Below, in pieces: positions 1 to 5,912 of a DNA stretch of 7,983 nucleotides; position 1 is the stretch's first letter, and each line of letters opens with the position of its first letter. The DNA comes from Bacteriovoracaceae bacterium UBA4096 (GTDB taxonomy: Bacteria > Bdellovibrionota > Bacteriovoracia > Bacteriovoracales > Bacteriovoracaceae). The notes under the pieces were generated by a model that made no database searches, had not been told where the DNA came from, and saw only the letters and a program-made list of their open reading frames with translations. A program made the position numbers and the translations under genes. The DNA lies in contig DFXY01000045.1 in the NCBI GenBank assembly GCA_002381945.1, positions 1 to 7,983 on the forward strand, given 5' to 3'.

Positions 1-63
1 TTCGAAACATTAAAAATGGTTTCCAAGTCAGTTCTCCTGAATATTAAGGGTGGATTGGAATAG
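1..63 (+). CDS. Possible 3' end of an unidentified upstream gene (partial)
   Basis: Reading from base 1, the frame stays open for 20 codons and ends at TAG (61-63), giving a tail that finishes ...LLNIKGGLE. The stop lies 24 nt before the next start, a spacing that fits the tight layout of this cluster. The tail is too short to identify, and I recognise no family in it. A second frame (from base 3) is also open until TAA at 45-47, so the frame choice is uncertain. If real, the dksA-like gene would be an internal operon gene rather than the first one. Confidence 0.35.
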   Translation, partial: FETLKMVSKSVLLNIKGGLE

Positions 64-72
64 TTTCTCAAT

Positions 73-78
73 AAGGAG
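73..78 (+). promoter_or_regulatory. Ribosome-binding site of the dksA-like gene
   Basis: AAGGAG at 73-78 is a strong Shine-Dalgarno match, 9 nt before the ATG at 88. It supports that ATG as the start. I could not make out a convincing sigma-70 promoter in the 87 bases upstream. Confidence 0.75.
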
Positions 79-87
79 TTAGATCTC

Positions 88-519
88 ATGTACGACAACA
101 TTAAGCCCCTCACCAAAAAGCAGCTCAATACACTAAAGAGTAAGCTTCTCTCTGATAAAGAGAGTTTAGTGTTTAGCGAAAAAGACACAGATCTAAGTCT
201 TTCGAAGCCTGAAGGAAGTGATGAAGTTGAACAGTCTATTACAGACTATACAAACTCTCATTTACTTCGATTCCGTAACAGAGAGGCTTTTTATGCCAAG
301 AAAATTGAGAAAGCTTTGAAAAAGTTTGATCTTGAAGAGTATGGCAAGTGCGATGACTGTGGGAGCTGGATTAAGTTTGAAAGATTGATGGCCAGACCAA
401 CTGCCGAACTTTGTATTTTCTGCAAAGAAGAAGCTGAAAGAGATGAATCTAATAACTTCATCGCTCGTCAATCAAAGTCCCTTGGTAAGGTCGTTGATCT
501 CACTGGAATGATGGCATAA
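88..519 (+). CDS. DksA/TraR family zinc-finger transcription factor
   Basis: This 143-residue protein belongs to the DksA/TraR family, whose members bind in the secondary channel of RNA polymerase and, with or without ppGpp, alter initiation at stress-responsive promoters. The C-terminal half shows the family signature: a helix around residues 58-86 (RNRE...KKIEKALKKF), then a four-cysteine zinc finger with Cys88, Cys91, Cys109 and Cys112 (C-x2-C-x17-C-x2-C) holding the typical RLMARPTAELCIFC stretch. The N-terminal part (about 8-60) should form the coiled coil. The acidic tip, DPVDRA in E. coli DksA, aligns with DEVEQS here (residues 45-50), so the first Asp is kept but the second acid and the Ala differ. 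Length is close to that of E. coli DksA (151). Its stop codon overlaps the Shine-Dalgarno sequence of mtnP, which points to cotranscription. It could be true DksA or a paralogue, so no gene symbol is given. Confidence 0.9.
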   Translation: MYDNIKPLTKKQLNTLKSKLLSDKESLVFSEKDTDLSLSKPEGSDEVEQSITDYTNSHLLRFRNREAFYAKKIEKALKKFDLEEYGKCDDCGSWIKFERLMARPTAELCIFCKEEAERDESNNFIARQSKSLGKVVDLTGMMA

Positions 520-528
520 GGAGCAAAG

Positions 529-1377
529 ATGTCTAACGTTAAAGTTGCAGTTATCGGCGGAAGCGGCATCTATAAGTTAGATGCCATTAAAATTAAAAAA
601 CAGATCAAAGTAAATACTCCCTTTGGGAGTCCTAGTGCAGATGTTATGGAAGCTGAAGTTGATGGCTGCTCTTTTTACTTCCTTCCAAGACATGGCATGG
701 GTCATCACTATACTCCAAGTGAAGTAAACTACCGTGCCAATATCTTCGCTCTTAAAAAACTAGGTGTAGATACTGTAATTAGTATTTCGGCCGTGGGTTC
801 TCTTCAAGAAGAGTATGCTCCTCGTCAGTTTGTTCTAGTCGATCAATTTATTGACTGGACTAAAGGGATGAGAAAGCGAACATTTTTTGATGAAGGCATG
901 GTGGGACACGTTTCTACCGCCAATCCGGTTGAAGCCTCACTTCAGAAAAGACTTTATGAGTCTTGTCAGAAAGCAGGTGTCGAGTCTCATCTCGGTGGAA
1001 CTTATATTTGCATTGAAGGACCTCAGTTTTCTACTAAAGCAGAATCCAAGATCTACCGCGGTTTTGGAGCTTCGGTTATTGGTATGACTAACGTACCAGA
1101 AGCTTACCTTGCAAAAGAAGCCGGCATGGCCTATGCCACCGTCGCCATGGTGACCGATTACGACTGCTGGAAGGATGAGCACTGTACAGTTCAAGAAATC
1201 ATGGATGTCATGAAGTCCAATTATGTTTCTGCTCAAAAATTTGTAGTGGAAGCCATTCCAAGTTTAGTAAAAAGTCCGATCAAGTTTGAACCAGAGAATC
1301 AGTATGCCGTGATGACCGATCAGGCCCTTCTCAGCAGTACACATAAAGAAATCTTAGAAGTTGTATTAAAAAAATGA
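529..1377 (+). CDS. mtnP: S-methyl-5'-thioadenosine phosphorylase (MTAP)
   Basis: This cytoplasmic enzyme of the PNP/MTAP phosphorylase family splits 5'-methylthioadenosine, a by-product of polyamine and SAM metabolism, with phosphate into adenine and 5-methylthioribose-1-phosphate. At 282 residues it has the normal family length. Visible motifs are the N-terminal phosphate loop GGSGIY (10-15), PRHG (53-56), NYRAN (67-71), SAVGSL (87-92), EGPQFST (163-169), GMTNVPE (185-191) and TDYDCW (209-214). The MTN form of the substrate motif and the two Asp of TDYD mark 6-aminopurine specificity and separate MTAP from inosine/guanosine phosphorylases. The start ATG has AAGGAG at 518-523, which overlaps the stop codon of the dksA-like gene. 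The 3' end reads TTA AAA AAA TGA and shares ATGA with the rsmH start. A salvage enzyme is unusual directly upstream of rsmH, where mraZ is the common neighbour. Adenosine or other purine activity cannot be excluded. Confidence 0.93.
   Translation: MSNVKVAVIGGSGIYKLDAIKIKKQIKVNTPFGSPSADVMEAEVDGCSFYFLPRHGMGHHYTPSEVNYRANIFALKKLGVDTVISISAVGSLQEEYAPRQFVLVDQFIDWTKGMRKRTFFDEGMVGHVSTANPVEASLQKRLYESCQKAGVESHLGGTYICIEGPQFSTKAESKIYRGFGASVIGMTNVPEAYLAKEAGMAYATVAMVTDYDCWKDEHCTVQEIMDVMKSNYVSAQKFVVEAIPSLVKSPIKFEPENQYAVMTDQALLSSTHKEILEVVLKK
1368..1374 (+). other. In-phase A-AAA-AAA heptamer at the mtnP stop / rsmH start
   Basis: Seven A residues sit so that the last two mtnP sense codons are AAA AAA (1369-1374), preceded by A1368 and followed directly by TGA (1375-1377). 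This matches the X-XXY-YYZ pattern of -1 slippery heptamers. A one-base backward slip would be followed by ATG ACC GAA, the rsmH frame, giving an MtnP-RsmH fusion. Function is unproven. Coupled termination and restart at the shared ATGA is the simpler use of this junction, since rsmH has no clear Shine-Dalgarno sequence. Confidence 0.35.
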
Positions 1378-2357
1378 CCGAATATCTTTCCCATTATTCA
1401 GTGATGTTAAAAGAATGTCTGGAAGCCATGAAACTTGGTTCTAAGGCTTCCGGCTCACTTTTATTTGCTGATCTCACCTTTGGGGCCGGGGGACATACCT
1501 TCGCCCTGTCGGACCACATCAGTGGTTCTACGGTATATTCTACCGATCAAGATCCTGATGCCTTAAAGAACGGTGAGGCCAATATCCAGCATAGGGGCAA
1601 AGAAGGCAAAGTTCATCTCTTGCCTATGAATTTTGAAGAGTTTCCGGCCTGGTGTGAAAAGAACCAAATGCAGGGAAAATTTGCTGGGATTTTGATGGAC
1701 TTGGGAGTTTCTTCTCATCAGTTTGATAAGATGGAACGTGGGTTTAGCTTTCGGGCAGAGGCCCAGCTTGATATGCGGATGAATTATACCGATTCCTCTA
1801 CTCCGACTGCCGCTGATCTTCTGAACTCCCTTTCGGAAAAAGAAATTGCTGATCTAATCTTCAATTACGGAGAGGAGAGGCTTTCTCGCAGGATCGCCGC
1901 CAGAATATGTGAACTTCGCCAGAAAAAAAGAATTGAGACCACGGCTGAACTGGAAGATATCTGTTTCCACGCCTACCCCGCCAAAGATCGTCATGGGAAA
2001 ACTCACCCTGCCACCAGAACTTTTCAGGCCTTAAGAATCGCGGTAAACCGGGAACTTACCGTCTTGGAAGATACTTTACCAAATTTGTTGCCTTATCTTT
2101 CGGTGGGTGGTGTTTTAGCAGTCATCAGTTTCCATTCTCTGGAAGATCGGATTGTGAAGCACACCTTTAAAGAAATAGTGGAGAAAGAAGATTTTCCTGC
2201 TACAATTTTAACTAAGAAGCCACTCACAGCCACGGAAGAAGAGCTGTCTGAAAACTCTCGCTCTCGAAGTGCCAAGCTTCGGTTACTGCAAAGGGAGTCT
2301 CAACTAGGGAGGGTTGATGGCATTAAGAAAAAAAGGCAAAATAAAATTCAACAATAG
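1374..2357 (+). CDS. rsmH: 16S rRNA (cytosine1402-N4)-methyltransferase RsmH (MraW)
   Basis: RsmH uses S-adenosylmethionine to methylate N4 of C1402 in 16S rRNA, in the ribosomal P site. The 327-residue length is normal for the family. Motifs visible in order are HYSVMLKE (7-14), the SAM loop DLTFGAGGHT (33-42), DQDPDA (58-63), LMDLGVSSHQFD (107-118) followed by ERGFSF (121-126), LDMRMN (132-137), NYGEER (164-169), TFQALRIAVNREL (216-228) and GGVLAVISFHSLEDRIVK (245-262). The C-terminus is Lys-rich. The ATG overlaps the mtnP TGA as ATGA and has no evident Shine-Dalgarno sequence, so translation probably depends on ribosomes finishing mtnP. The last 41 bases also encode the start of ftsL in another frame. 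rsmH is the usual early gene of dcw clusters, normally after mraZ, which is not found in this window. Confidence 0.97.
   Translation: MTEYLSHYSVMLKECLEAMKLGSKASGSLLFADLTFGAGGHTFALSDHISGSTVYSTDQDPDALKNGEANIQHRGKEGKVHLLPMNFEEFPAWCEKNQMQGKFAGILMDLGVSSHQFDKMERGFSFRAEAQLDMRMNYTDSSTPTAADLLNSLSEKEIADLIFNYGEERLSRRIAARICELRQKKRIETTAELEDICFHAYPAKDRHGKTHPATRTFQALRIAVNRELTVLEDTLPNLLPYLSVGGVLAVISFHSLEDRIVKHTFKEIVEKEDFPATILTKKPLTATEEELSENSRSRSAKLRLLQRESQLGRVDGIKKKRQNKIQQ
1419..1453 (+). repeat. Inverted repeat (potential hairpin) in the 5' part of rsmH
   Basis: GGAAGCC (1421-1427) and GGCTTCC (1445-1451) are perfect reverse complements. The stem extends outwards by a U-G pair (1420/1452) and a C-G pair (1419/1453), giving 9 pairs around a 17-nt loop. 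It lies inside coding sequence, 44 nt after the A-heptamer, which is farther than usual for a frameshift stimulator. It may be a chance structure. Confidence 0.35.
2307..2312 (+). promoter_or_regulatory. Ribosome-binding site that fixes the ftsL start
   Basis: GGGAGG at 2307-2312, inside the rsmH coding region, lies 4 nt before ATG 2317. A TTG at 2314 is too close to it, and the in-frame ATG at 2362 has no such site upstream, so 2317 is the preferred start. Confidence 0.65.
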
Positions 2358-2628
2358 ATTGATGGAGTTTCTCTTCAATCCTAAAGCCTTGCCTTTTACT
2401 CTCACCTTTACTACCCTCGCCGTTTTATTTATTGGTTTCAGAATGAAAGGCATTGAACAGGCCTATCAGTTAAATAGTATTGAGTCCGAAATCGATAAAG
2501 CATCTATCGAAAGCAAAGAACTCAAGGCCCAAAGAGCACGCGAAATGTCTGTTCATAAGCTTCGTGAATTTGCCGTGAAGTATGATCTTAAAGAACCAGG
2601 TCCTGAACAGATAATACTTATTCCTTAG
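2317..2628 (+). CDS. ftsL: Cell division protein FtsL
   Basis: This small bitopic protein (103 residues from ATG 2317) has the layout of FtsL, which joins FtsB and FtsQ and helps activate FtsW-FtsI at the septum. A basic cytoplasmic tail (ALRKKGKIK, 2-10) precedes one membrane segment (about 25-42), fitting an N-in orientation. A periplasmic heptad-like region (about 45-85) should form a coiled coil. The end, KYDLKEPGPEQIILIP (88-103), resembles the conserved C-terminal part of FtsL. Sequence conservation in this family is low, so the call rests on architecture, this C-terminal patch and the position between rsmH and ftsI, which is the usual ftsL place. It overlaps rsmH by 41 nt, and both frames there encode Lys-rich tails. 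An alternative start at ATG 2362 would remove most of the basic tail. Confidence 0.85.
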   Translation: MALRKKGKIKFNNRLMEFLFNPKALPFTLTFTTLAVLFIGFRMKGIEQAYQLNSIESEIDKASIESKELKAQRAREMSVHKLREFAVKYDLKEPGPEQIILIP

Positions 2629-2632
2629 GTGA
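2627..2632 (+). promoter_or_regulatory. Ribosome-binding site of ftsI
   Basis: AGGTGA at 2627-2632 overlaps the ftsL stop codon and stands 6 nt before GTG 2639. The neighbouring TTG at 2636 is only 3 nt away, which makes GTG the better start. Confidence 0.55.
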
Positions 2633-2638
2633 GACTTG

Positions 2639-4558
2639 GTGAAGAATAGAATTTTTTTTAGCTTCTTAGTTTTCTGTTTTTTATTCGCCATTGTATTAAG
2701 CAAGGCTTTCTACATTCAGGTTCTTAATAAGCAGAAGCTACTTGCCTATGCTAAGAGCCAGTTTTTTAGAGAAGTTAAAGAATATCCCAACCGAGGTAAT
2801 ATACTCGATAGAAATGGCAATCCTCTAGCGATTAATGTCCACGTCTATAATGTCTTCACTATTCCTAAAAATAAAAATGCCGAATACTATCGCCAGCTAC
2901 ACGAACTTTCTAAAATTGTTCCAGAACTAACCTACAATAAACTGAAGTCACTGGTTAATAAGCGAACTCGATATACATGGCTAGGTCGTAAAATAAGCTT
3001 GAATGAAGATCAAATAAAGAAGATTAAAAAATTAGACATGGTCTTTATAGAATCCCATTCTCAACGTGTTTATCCAAACCGAGAGCTTTTATCCCAAACC
3101 TTGGGCTTTGTAGGAGTGGATAACACCGGTCTTGCAGGAATTGAAAATAGCCTTAATAAAGAGCTGAAAGGTGAACCGCAAGTTGTTAAATACATCAGAG
3201 ACGCCAAAGGGCGTCCGATCAAATATGAATCTCGTGCCATGGAATTAGTTGCTCATGATGTGCAACTTTCGATTGATAAAGATATTCAAGGAGCTCTTGA
3301 AAGTTATCTTAAAGAAACAGTAGAACATCACAAAGCTTCAAGAGGTGGAGCAGGGGTTATGGATGCTCGAACAGGGGAAATCCTGGCCGTTGCTAATTAT
3401 CCAACCTTCGATCCGAATTTCCCTTCGAAAGCAGCTCAAGAACATAGAAAACTAGCTTTTGTAACGGACCCTTTTGAACCAGGCTCAACCTTCAAGACCA
3501 TAACGGTTGCTTCTGCCCTTGAACATAAGGTTGCAAGACCAGACACAAAGTATTTTTGTGAGTATGGTAAAATCAAAGTTCAGAATCATTGGGTTTCAGA
3601 AGCAGAAAGTCATGAAAAGTTTGAATGGCTCACTGTTGCGGACATCCTTAAATTTAGCTCAAACGTAGGAACGACTAAACTTGCGTTCAATTTAACTTAT
3701 CCGAGGCTCAGAGAAACTCTGGATAAATTTCAGTTTGCTCAAAAGACTGGAGTTGAACTCGCTGGGGAGTCTAAGGGTATTCTGAGATTTAAGGCGAAAG
3801 ATAAGGTTATGCCTTTAGCACTCAGTAATATCAGTTTTGGACAAGGGATTGCTACTACTGCTCTTCAAATGATGAGATCTTATGCGACCATCGCAAATGG
3901 TGGATACTTAGTAAAACCAACTTTTCTTAAAAATGAAAACTCCCAGTTGATAGAAGAAAATAGAATTATTTCTGAAAAGACTGCTCTAGAAGTGACCGCA
4001 ATGCTTGAGCAAGCTGTAAGTACTGGTACAGGTTCAAATGCCAGAATTCCCCATTACGAAATTGCTGGTAAAACCGGGACTGCCCAAAGGGTATCCCCTA
4101 CCGGTGGATATGAGGGGTATATATCTAGCTTTATAGGGTTCCCGGTCAATGTTACCAATAAATTCGTTGTATTCGCTTATATTGAGCACCCTAAAGAGAA
4201 TGGTTATTACGGTAACAAGGTTGCTGCTCCAGTCTTCAGAAAGATCACTCAGTTTATACTCTACAAGAAGAAGGGGTTTGCTCAGTTTGCTCGCTATGAT
4301 GCCCAATCTAATAAAACAAACCTCGATGAAGTACAATCTCAGCAGGCTTCTCTCGTTAGATCTTATGGTCCGGGGATAGTTCCAAATTTTCTTGGTATGG
4401 ATAAGGCGAGTGCTCTGGAACTGGCCCGTGAGAAGAATATTATTTTGAAGATTAACGGTTTTGGTGTGGTCACTAAACAATCCATTCCTGCAGGTACTCC
4501 TTTAAGTGCTGATGGAAATCTAAGACTTCAGTTTGAAGCACCCTCTTATGTCGAATGA
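2639..4558 (+). CDS. ftsI: Peptidoglycan D,D-transpeptidase FtsI (PBP3) with C-terminal PASTA domain
   Basis: This is a class B penicillin-binding protein, the transpeptidase that crosslinks septal peptidoglycan in the periplasm together with FtsW. Numbered from GTG 2639 (639 residues), it has a cytoplasmic tail of only a few residues and one membrane segment (about 5-24). The PBP dimerisation region opens with PNRGNILDRNGNPLA (50-64). The transpeptidase domain carries the active-site STFK (Ser283, Lys286), SSN (340-342) and KTGTAQ (478-483). About 60 C-terminal residues (576-636, starting GPGIVPNFLGM) form a single PASTA domain, absent from E. coli FtsI but found in many deltaproteobacterial and Gram-positive PBPs. 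All three catalytic motifs are intact. An alternative TTG start at 2636 adds one residue. Its position after ftsL and before murE supports FtsI over an elongation or sporulation PBP. The 3' end overlaps murE by 11 nt. Confidence 0.95.
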   Translation: MKNRIFFSFLVFCFLFAIVLSKAFYIQVLNKQKLLAYAKSQFFREVKEYPNRGNILDRNGNPLAINVHVYNVFTIPKNKNAEYYRQLHELSKIVPELTYNKLKSLVNKRTRYTWLGRKISLNEDQIKKIKKLDMVFIESHSQRVYPNRELLSQTLGFVGVDNTGLAGIENSLNKELKGEPQVVKYIRDAKGRPIKYESRAMELVAHDVQLSIDKDIQGALESYLKETVEHHKASRGGAGVMDARTGEILAVANYPTFDPNFPSKAAQEHRKLAFVTDPFEPGSTFKTITVASALEHKVARPDTKYFCEYGKIKVQNHWVSEAESHEKFEWLTVADILKFSSNVGTTKLAFNLTYPRLRETLDKFQFAQKTGVELAGESKGILRFKAKDKVMPLALSNISFGQGIATTALQMMRSYATIANGGYLVKPTFLKNENSQLIEENRIISEKTALEVTAMLEQAVSTGTGSNARIPHYEIAGKTGTAQRVSPTGGYEGYISSFIGFPVNVTNKFVVFAYIEHPKENGYYGNKVAAPVFRKITQFILYKKKGFAQFARYDAQSNKTNLDEVQSQQASLVRSYGPGIVPNFLGMDKASALELAREKNIILKINGFGVVTKQSIPAGTPLSADGNLRLQFEAPSYVE

Positions 4559-5912
4559 ACAACTAATATCCTCAATTCTAAAAGCTACATCTCTTAATTC
4601 TAAGATTACAGACATTCAGTGGAAGACCCAGGATGCTGGCGAGTCTTCTCTTCTTTTTTACTGGATCAATGATGATGCTGTTTCTATTGCAGCTTTCAAA
4701 GAAAGAATCAGTCACTCAGCGTTTGCTTGGTTAGTGGTTAATAAACCCCTCGTCGATCTACCCAGTAACTCTACTGTGATTGATGAAGCACTCTGGGCAG
4801 AAACGCAAAAGAATTGTTTAGACGTTGTATACCCACTGCCTGTTTTGAAATTTATGGCCTTAACTGGGACTAATGGTAAAACCACAACTACTGACTTAAT
4901 CCTTCAGTTGGGGGAATTGATGGGTAGAAGAGGTTTAAGCATCGGAACCCTTGGTGTGAGGGAAAATCATAAAACAATCCTAGACTTTGGACTTACATCA
5001 CCTAGTCTTATCGATTTAAGAAAATTTCTTTTTTTGTACGGACAGGATAAAGATTTTTGTGTTCTGGAAGCCAGCTCCCATGCATTACTTCAGAAACGGC
5101 TTTGGGGCCTAGAATTTGATGGAGTTGGTTGGACTTCATTTTCTCAAGATCATCTTGATTACCATCATTCGATGGAAGCTTATTTTGAGGCCAAGTGCCT
5201 TTTGTTTGAGCAAATGAAGCCTCTAGCAAAAGCATATGTACCTAGAGAGCAAGAACAGCTGTTTGATATGATCTCAAATAAGTTCTCGCGAGTCTGCAAG
5301 ACGCAAAAGATCGAGGGTGAGCTACCAGTTTTTTTTCAGGCCAAGTTCAATCGCAATAATTTAGAAGTAGCCGTTTCAATCTTGGAAGATGTATTTAAAG
5401 AGAAAGTACCAGAGAGATGGCAGGAACTCACTCCTACGGACGGGCGCTTTTATATTCGCTCATATAAATCTAATTATATCATCATCGATTTTGCTCATAC
5501 TCCCGATGCCTTGGATAATATTTGTCAGGGTATCCGGGAAGCCTTTCCAGACTTCAAACTTAAGACTCTTTTTGGTTGCGGGGGAGATCGAGATCGCACT
5601 AAAAGACCTTTGATGGGAAGTATTGCAGAAAGATGGTCAGATGAGATTTATTTAACCAGTGATAATCCCCGATCAGAAGAACCTATGACAATCATCAGTG
5701 ATATTGCCGCAGGGATTCAGCACAAAAATTTTCAGCAAATAGTTGAGCGGCCTAAGGCAGTTCAAACTGCCTTATCAGAGTTAAAAGAAAAAGAAGTGCT
5801 TTTATTGGCCGGAAAAGGGCATGAAGACTATATACTTATAAAGGGGACTAAGCACCCTTATAGTGACATTCAGGAGGTCGAAAGCTTCCTGACCAGGAAT
5901 AAACATGATTAA
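4548..5912 (+). CDS. murE: UDP-N-acetylmuramoyl-L-alanyl-D-glutamate--2,6-diaminopimelate ligase MurE
   Basis: MurE is the cytoplasmic ATP-dependent ligase that adds the third stem-peptide residue to UDP-MurNAc-L-Ala-D-Glu. Visible motifs are the P-loop TGTNGKTTT (106-114), LTSPS (149-153), EASSHAL (174-180), DHLDYH (201-206), Lys216 in EAKCLLF (the usually carbamylated lysine), DFAHTPDAL (314-322), GCGGDRDRTKRP (343-354), DNPRSE (372-377) and GKGHED (422-427). DNPR marks meso-DAP rather than L-Lys specificity. At 454 residues the protein is shorter than typical MurE (about 490). The N-terminal domain lacks the usual Ser-Arg uridine-binding signature, and the region between Lys216 and GRF (299-301) is about 30 residues shorter than in E. 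coli, without the usual N-x-DD. ATG 4548 is preferred over an upstream in-frame TTG at 4533. Neither has a clear Shine-Dalgarno sequence, so coupling to ftsI through the 11-nt overlap is likely. Confidence 0.95.
   Translation: MSNEQLISSILKATSLNSKITDIQWKTQDAGESSLLFYWINDDAVSIAAFKERISHSAFAWLVVNKPLVDLPSNSTVIDEALWAETQKNCLDVVYPLPVLKFMALTGTNGKTTTTDLILQLGELMGRRGLSIGTLGVRENHKTILDFGLTSPSLIDLRKFLFLYGQDKDFCVLEASSHALLQKRLWGLEFDGVGWTSFSQDHLDYHHSMEAYFEAKCLLFEQMKPLAKAYVPREQEQLFDMISNKFSRVCKTQKIEGELPVFFQAKFNRNNLEVAVSILEDVFKEKVPERWQELTPTDGRFYIRSYKSNYIIIDFAHTPDALDNICQGIREAFPDFKLKTLFGCGGDRDRTKRPLMGSIAERWSDEIYLTSDNPRSEEPMTIISDIAAGIQHKNFQQIVERPKAVQTALSELKEKEVLLLAGKGHEDYILIKGTKHPYSDIQEVESFLTRNKHD

Noticed and set aside
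20..60. Sigma-70-like promoter upstream of the dksA-like gene (TATTAA at 42-47)
   Set aside because: No acceptable -35 element at 16-18 nt, and AT-rich hexamers are common here.
34..78. CTCCT (34-38) pairing with AGGAG (74-78) as a leader structure masking the dksA-like ribosome-binding site
   Set aside because: Only 5 pairs with a 35-nt loop; easily expected by chance and probably inside the 3' end of an upstream gene.
937..1236. 99-codon minus-strand frame inside mtnP
   Set aside because: It is fully opposite conserved MTAP motifs (EGPQFST, TDYDCW). The low-complexity His/Gly-rich composition is what the reverse strand of such codons gives.
2325..2336. A-run in the rsmH/ftsL overlap as a programmed frameshift site
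   Set aside because: A -1 slip from the rsmH frame does not enter the ftsL frame (a +1 shift would be needed), and the codon phase gives G-AAA-AAA or A-AAA-AGG, poor slippery sequences.
4034..4480. 148-codon open frame on the minus strand inside ftsI
   Set aside because: It lies opposite the well-supported transpeptidase/PASTA coding region, shows no recognisable motif and has no ribosome-binding site that stands out. Read as a shadow frame.
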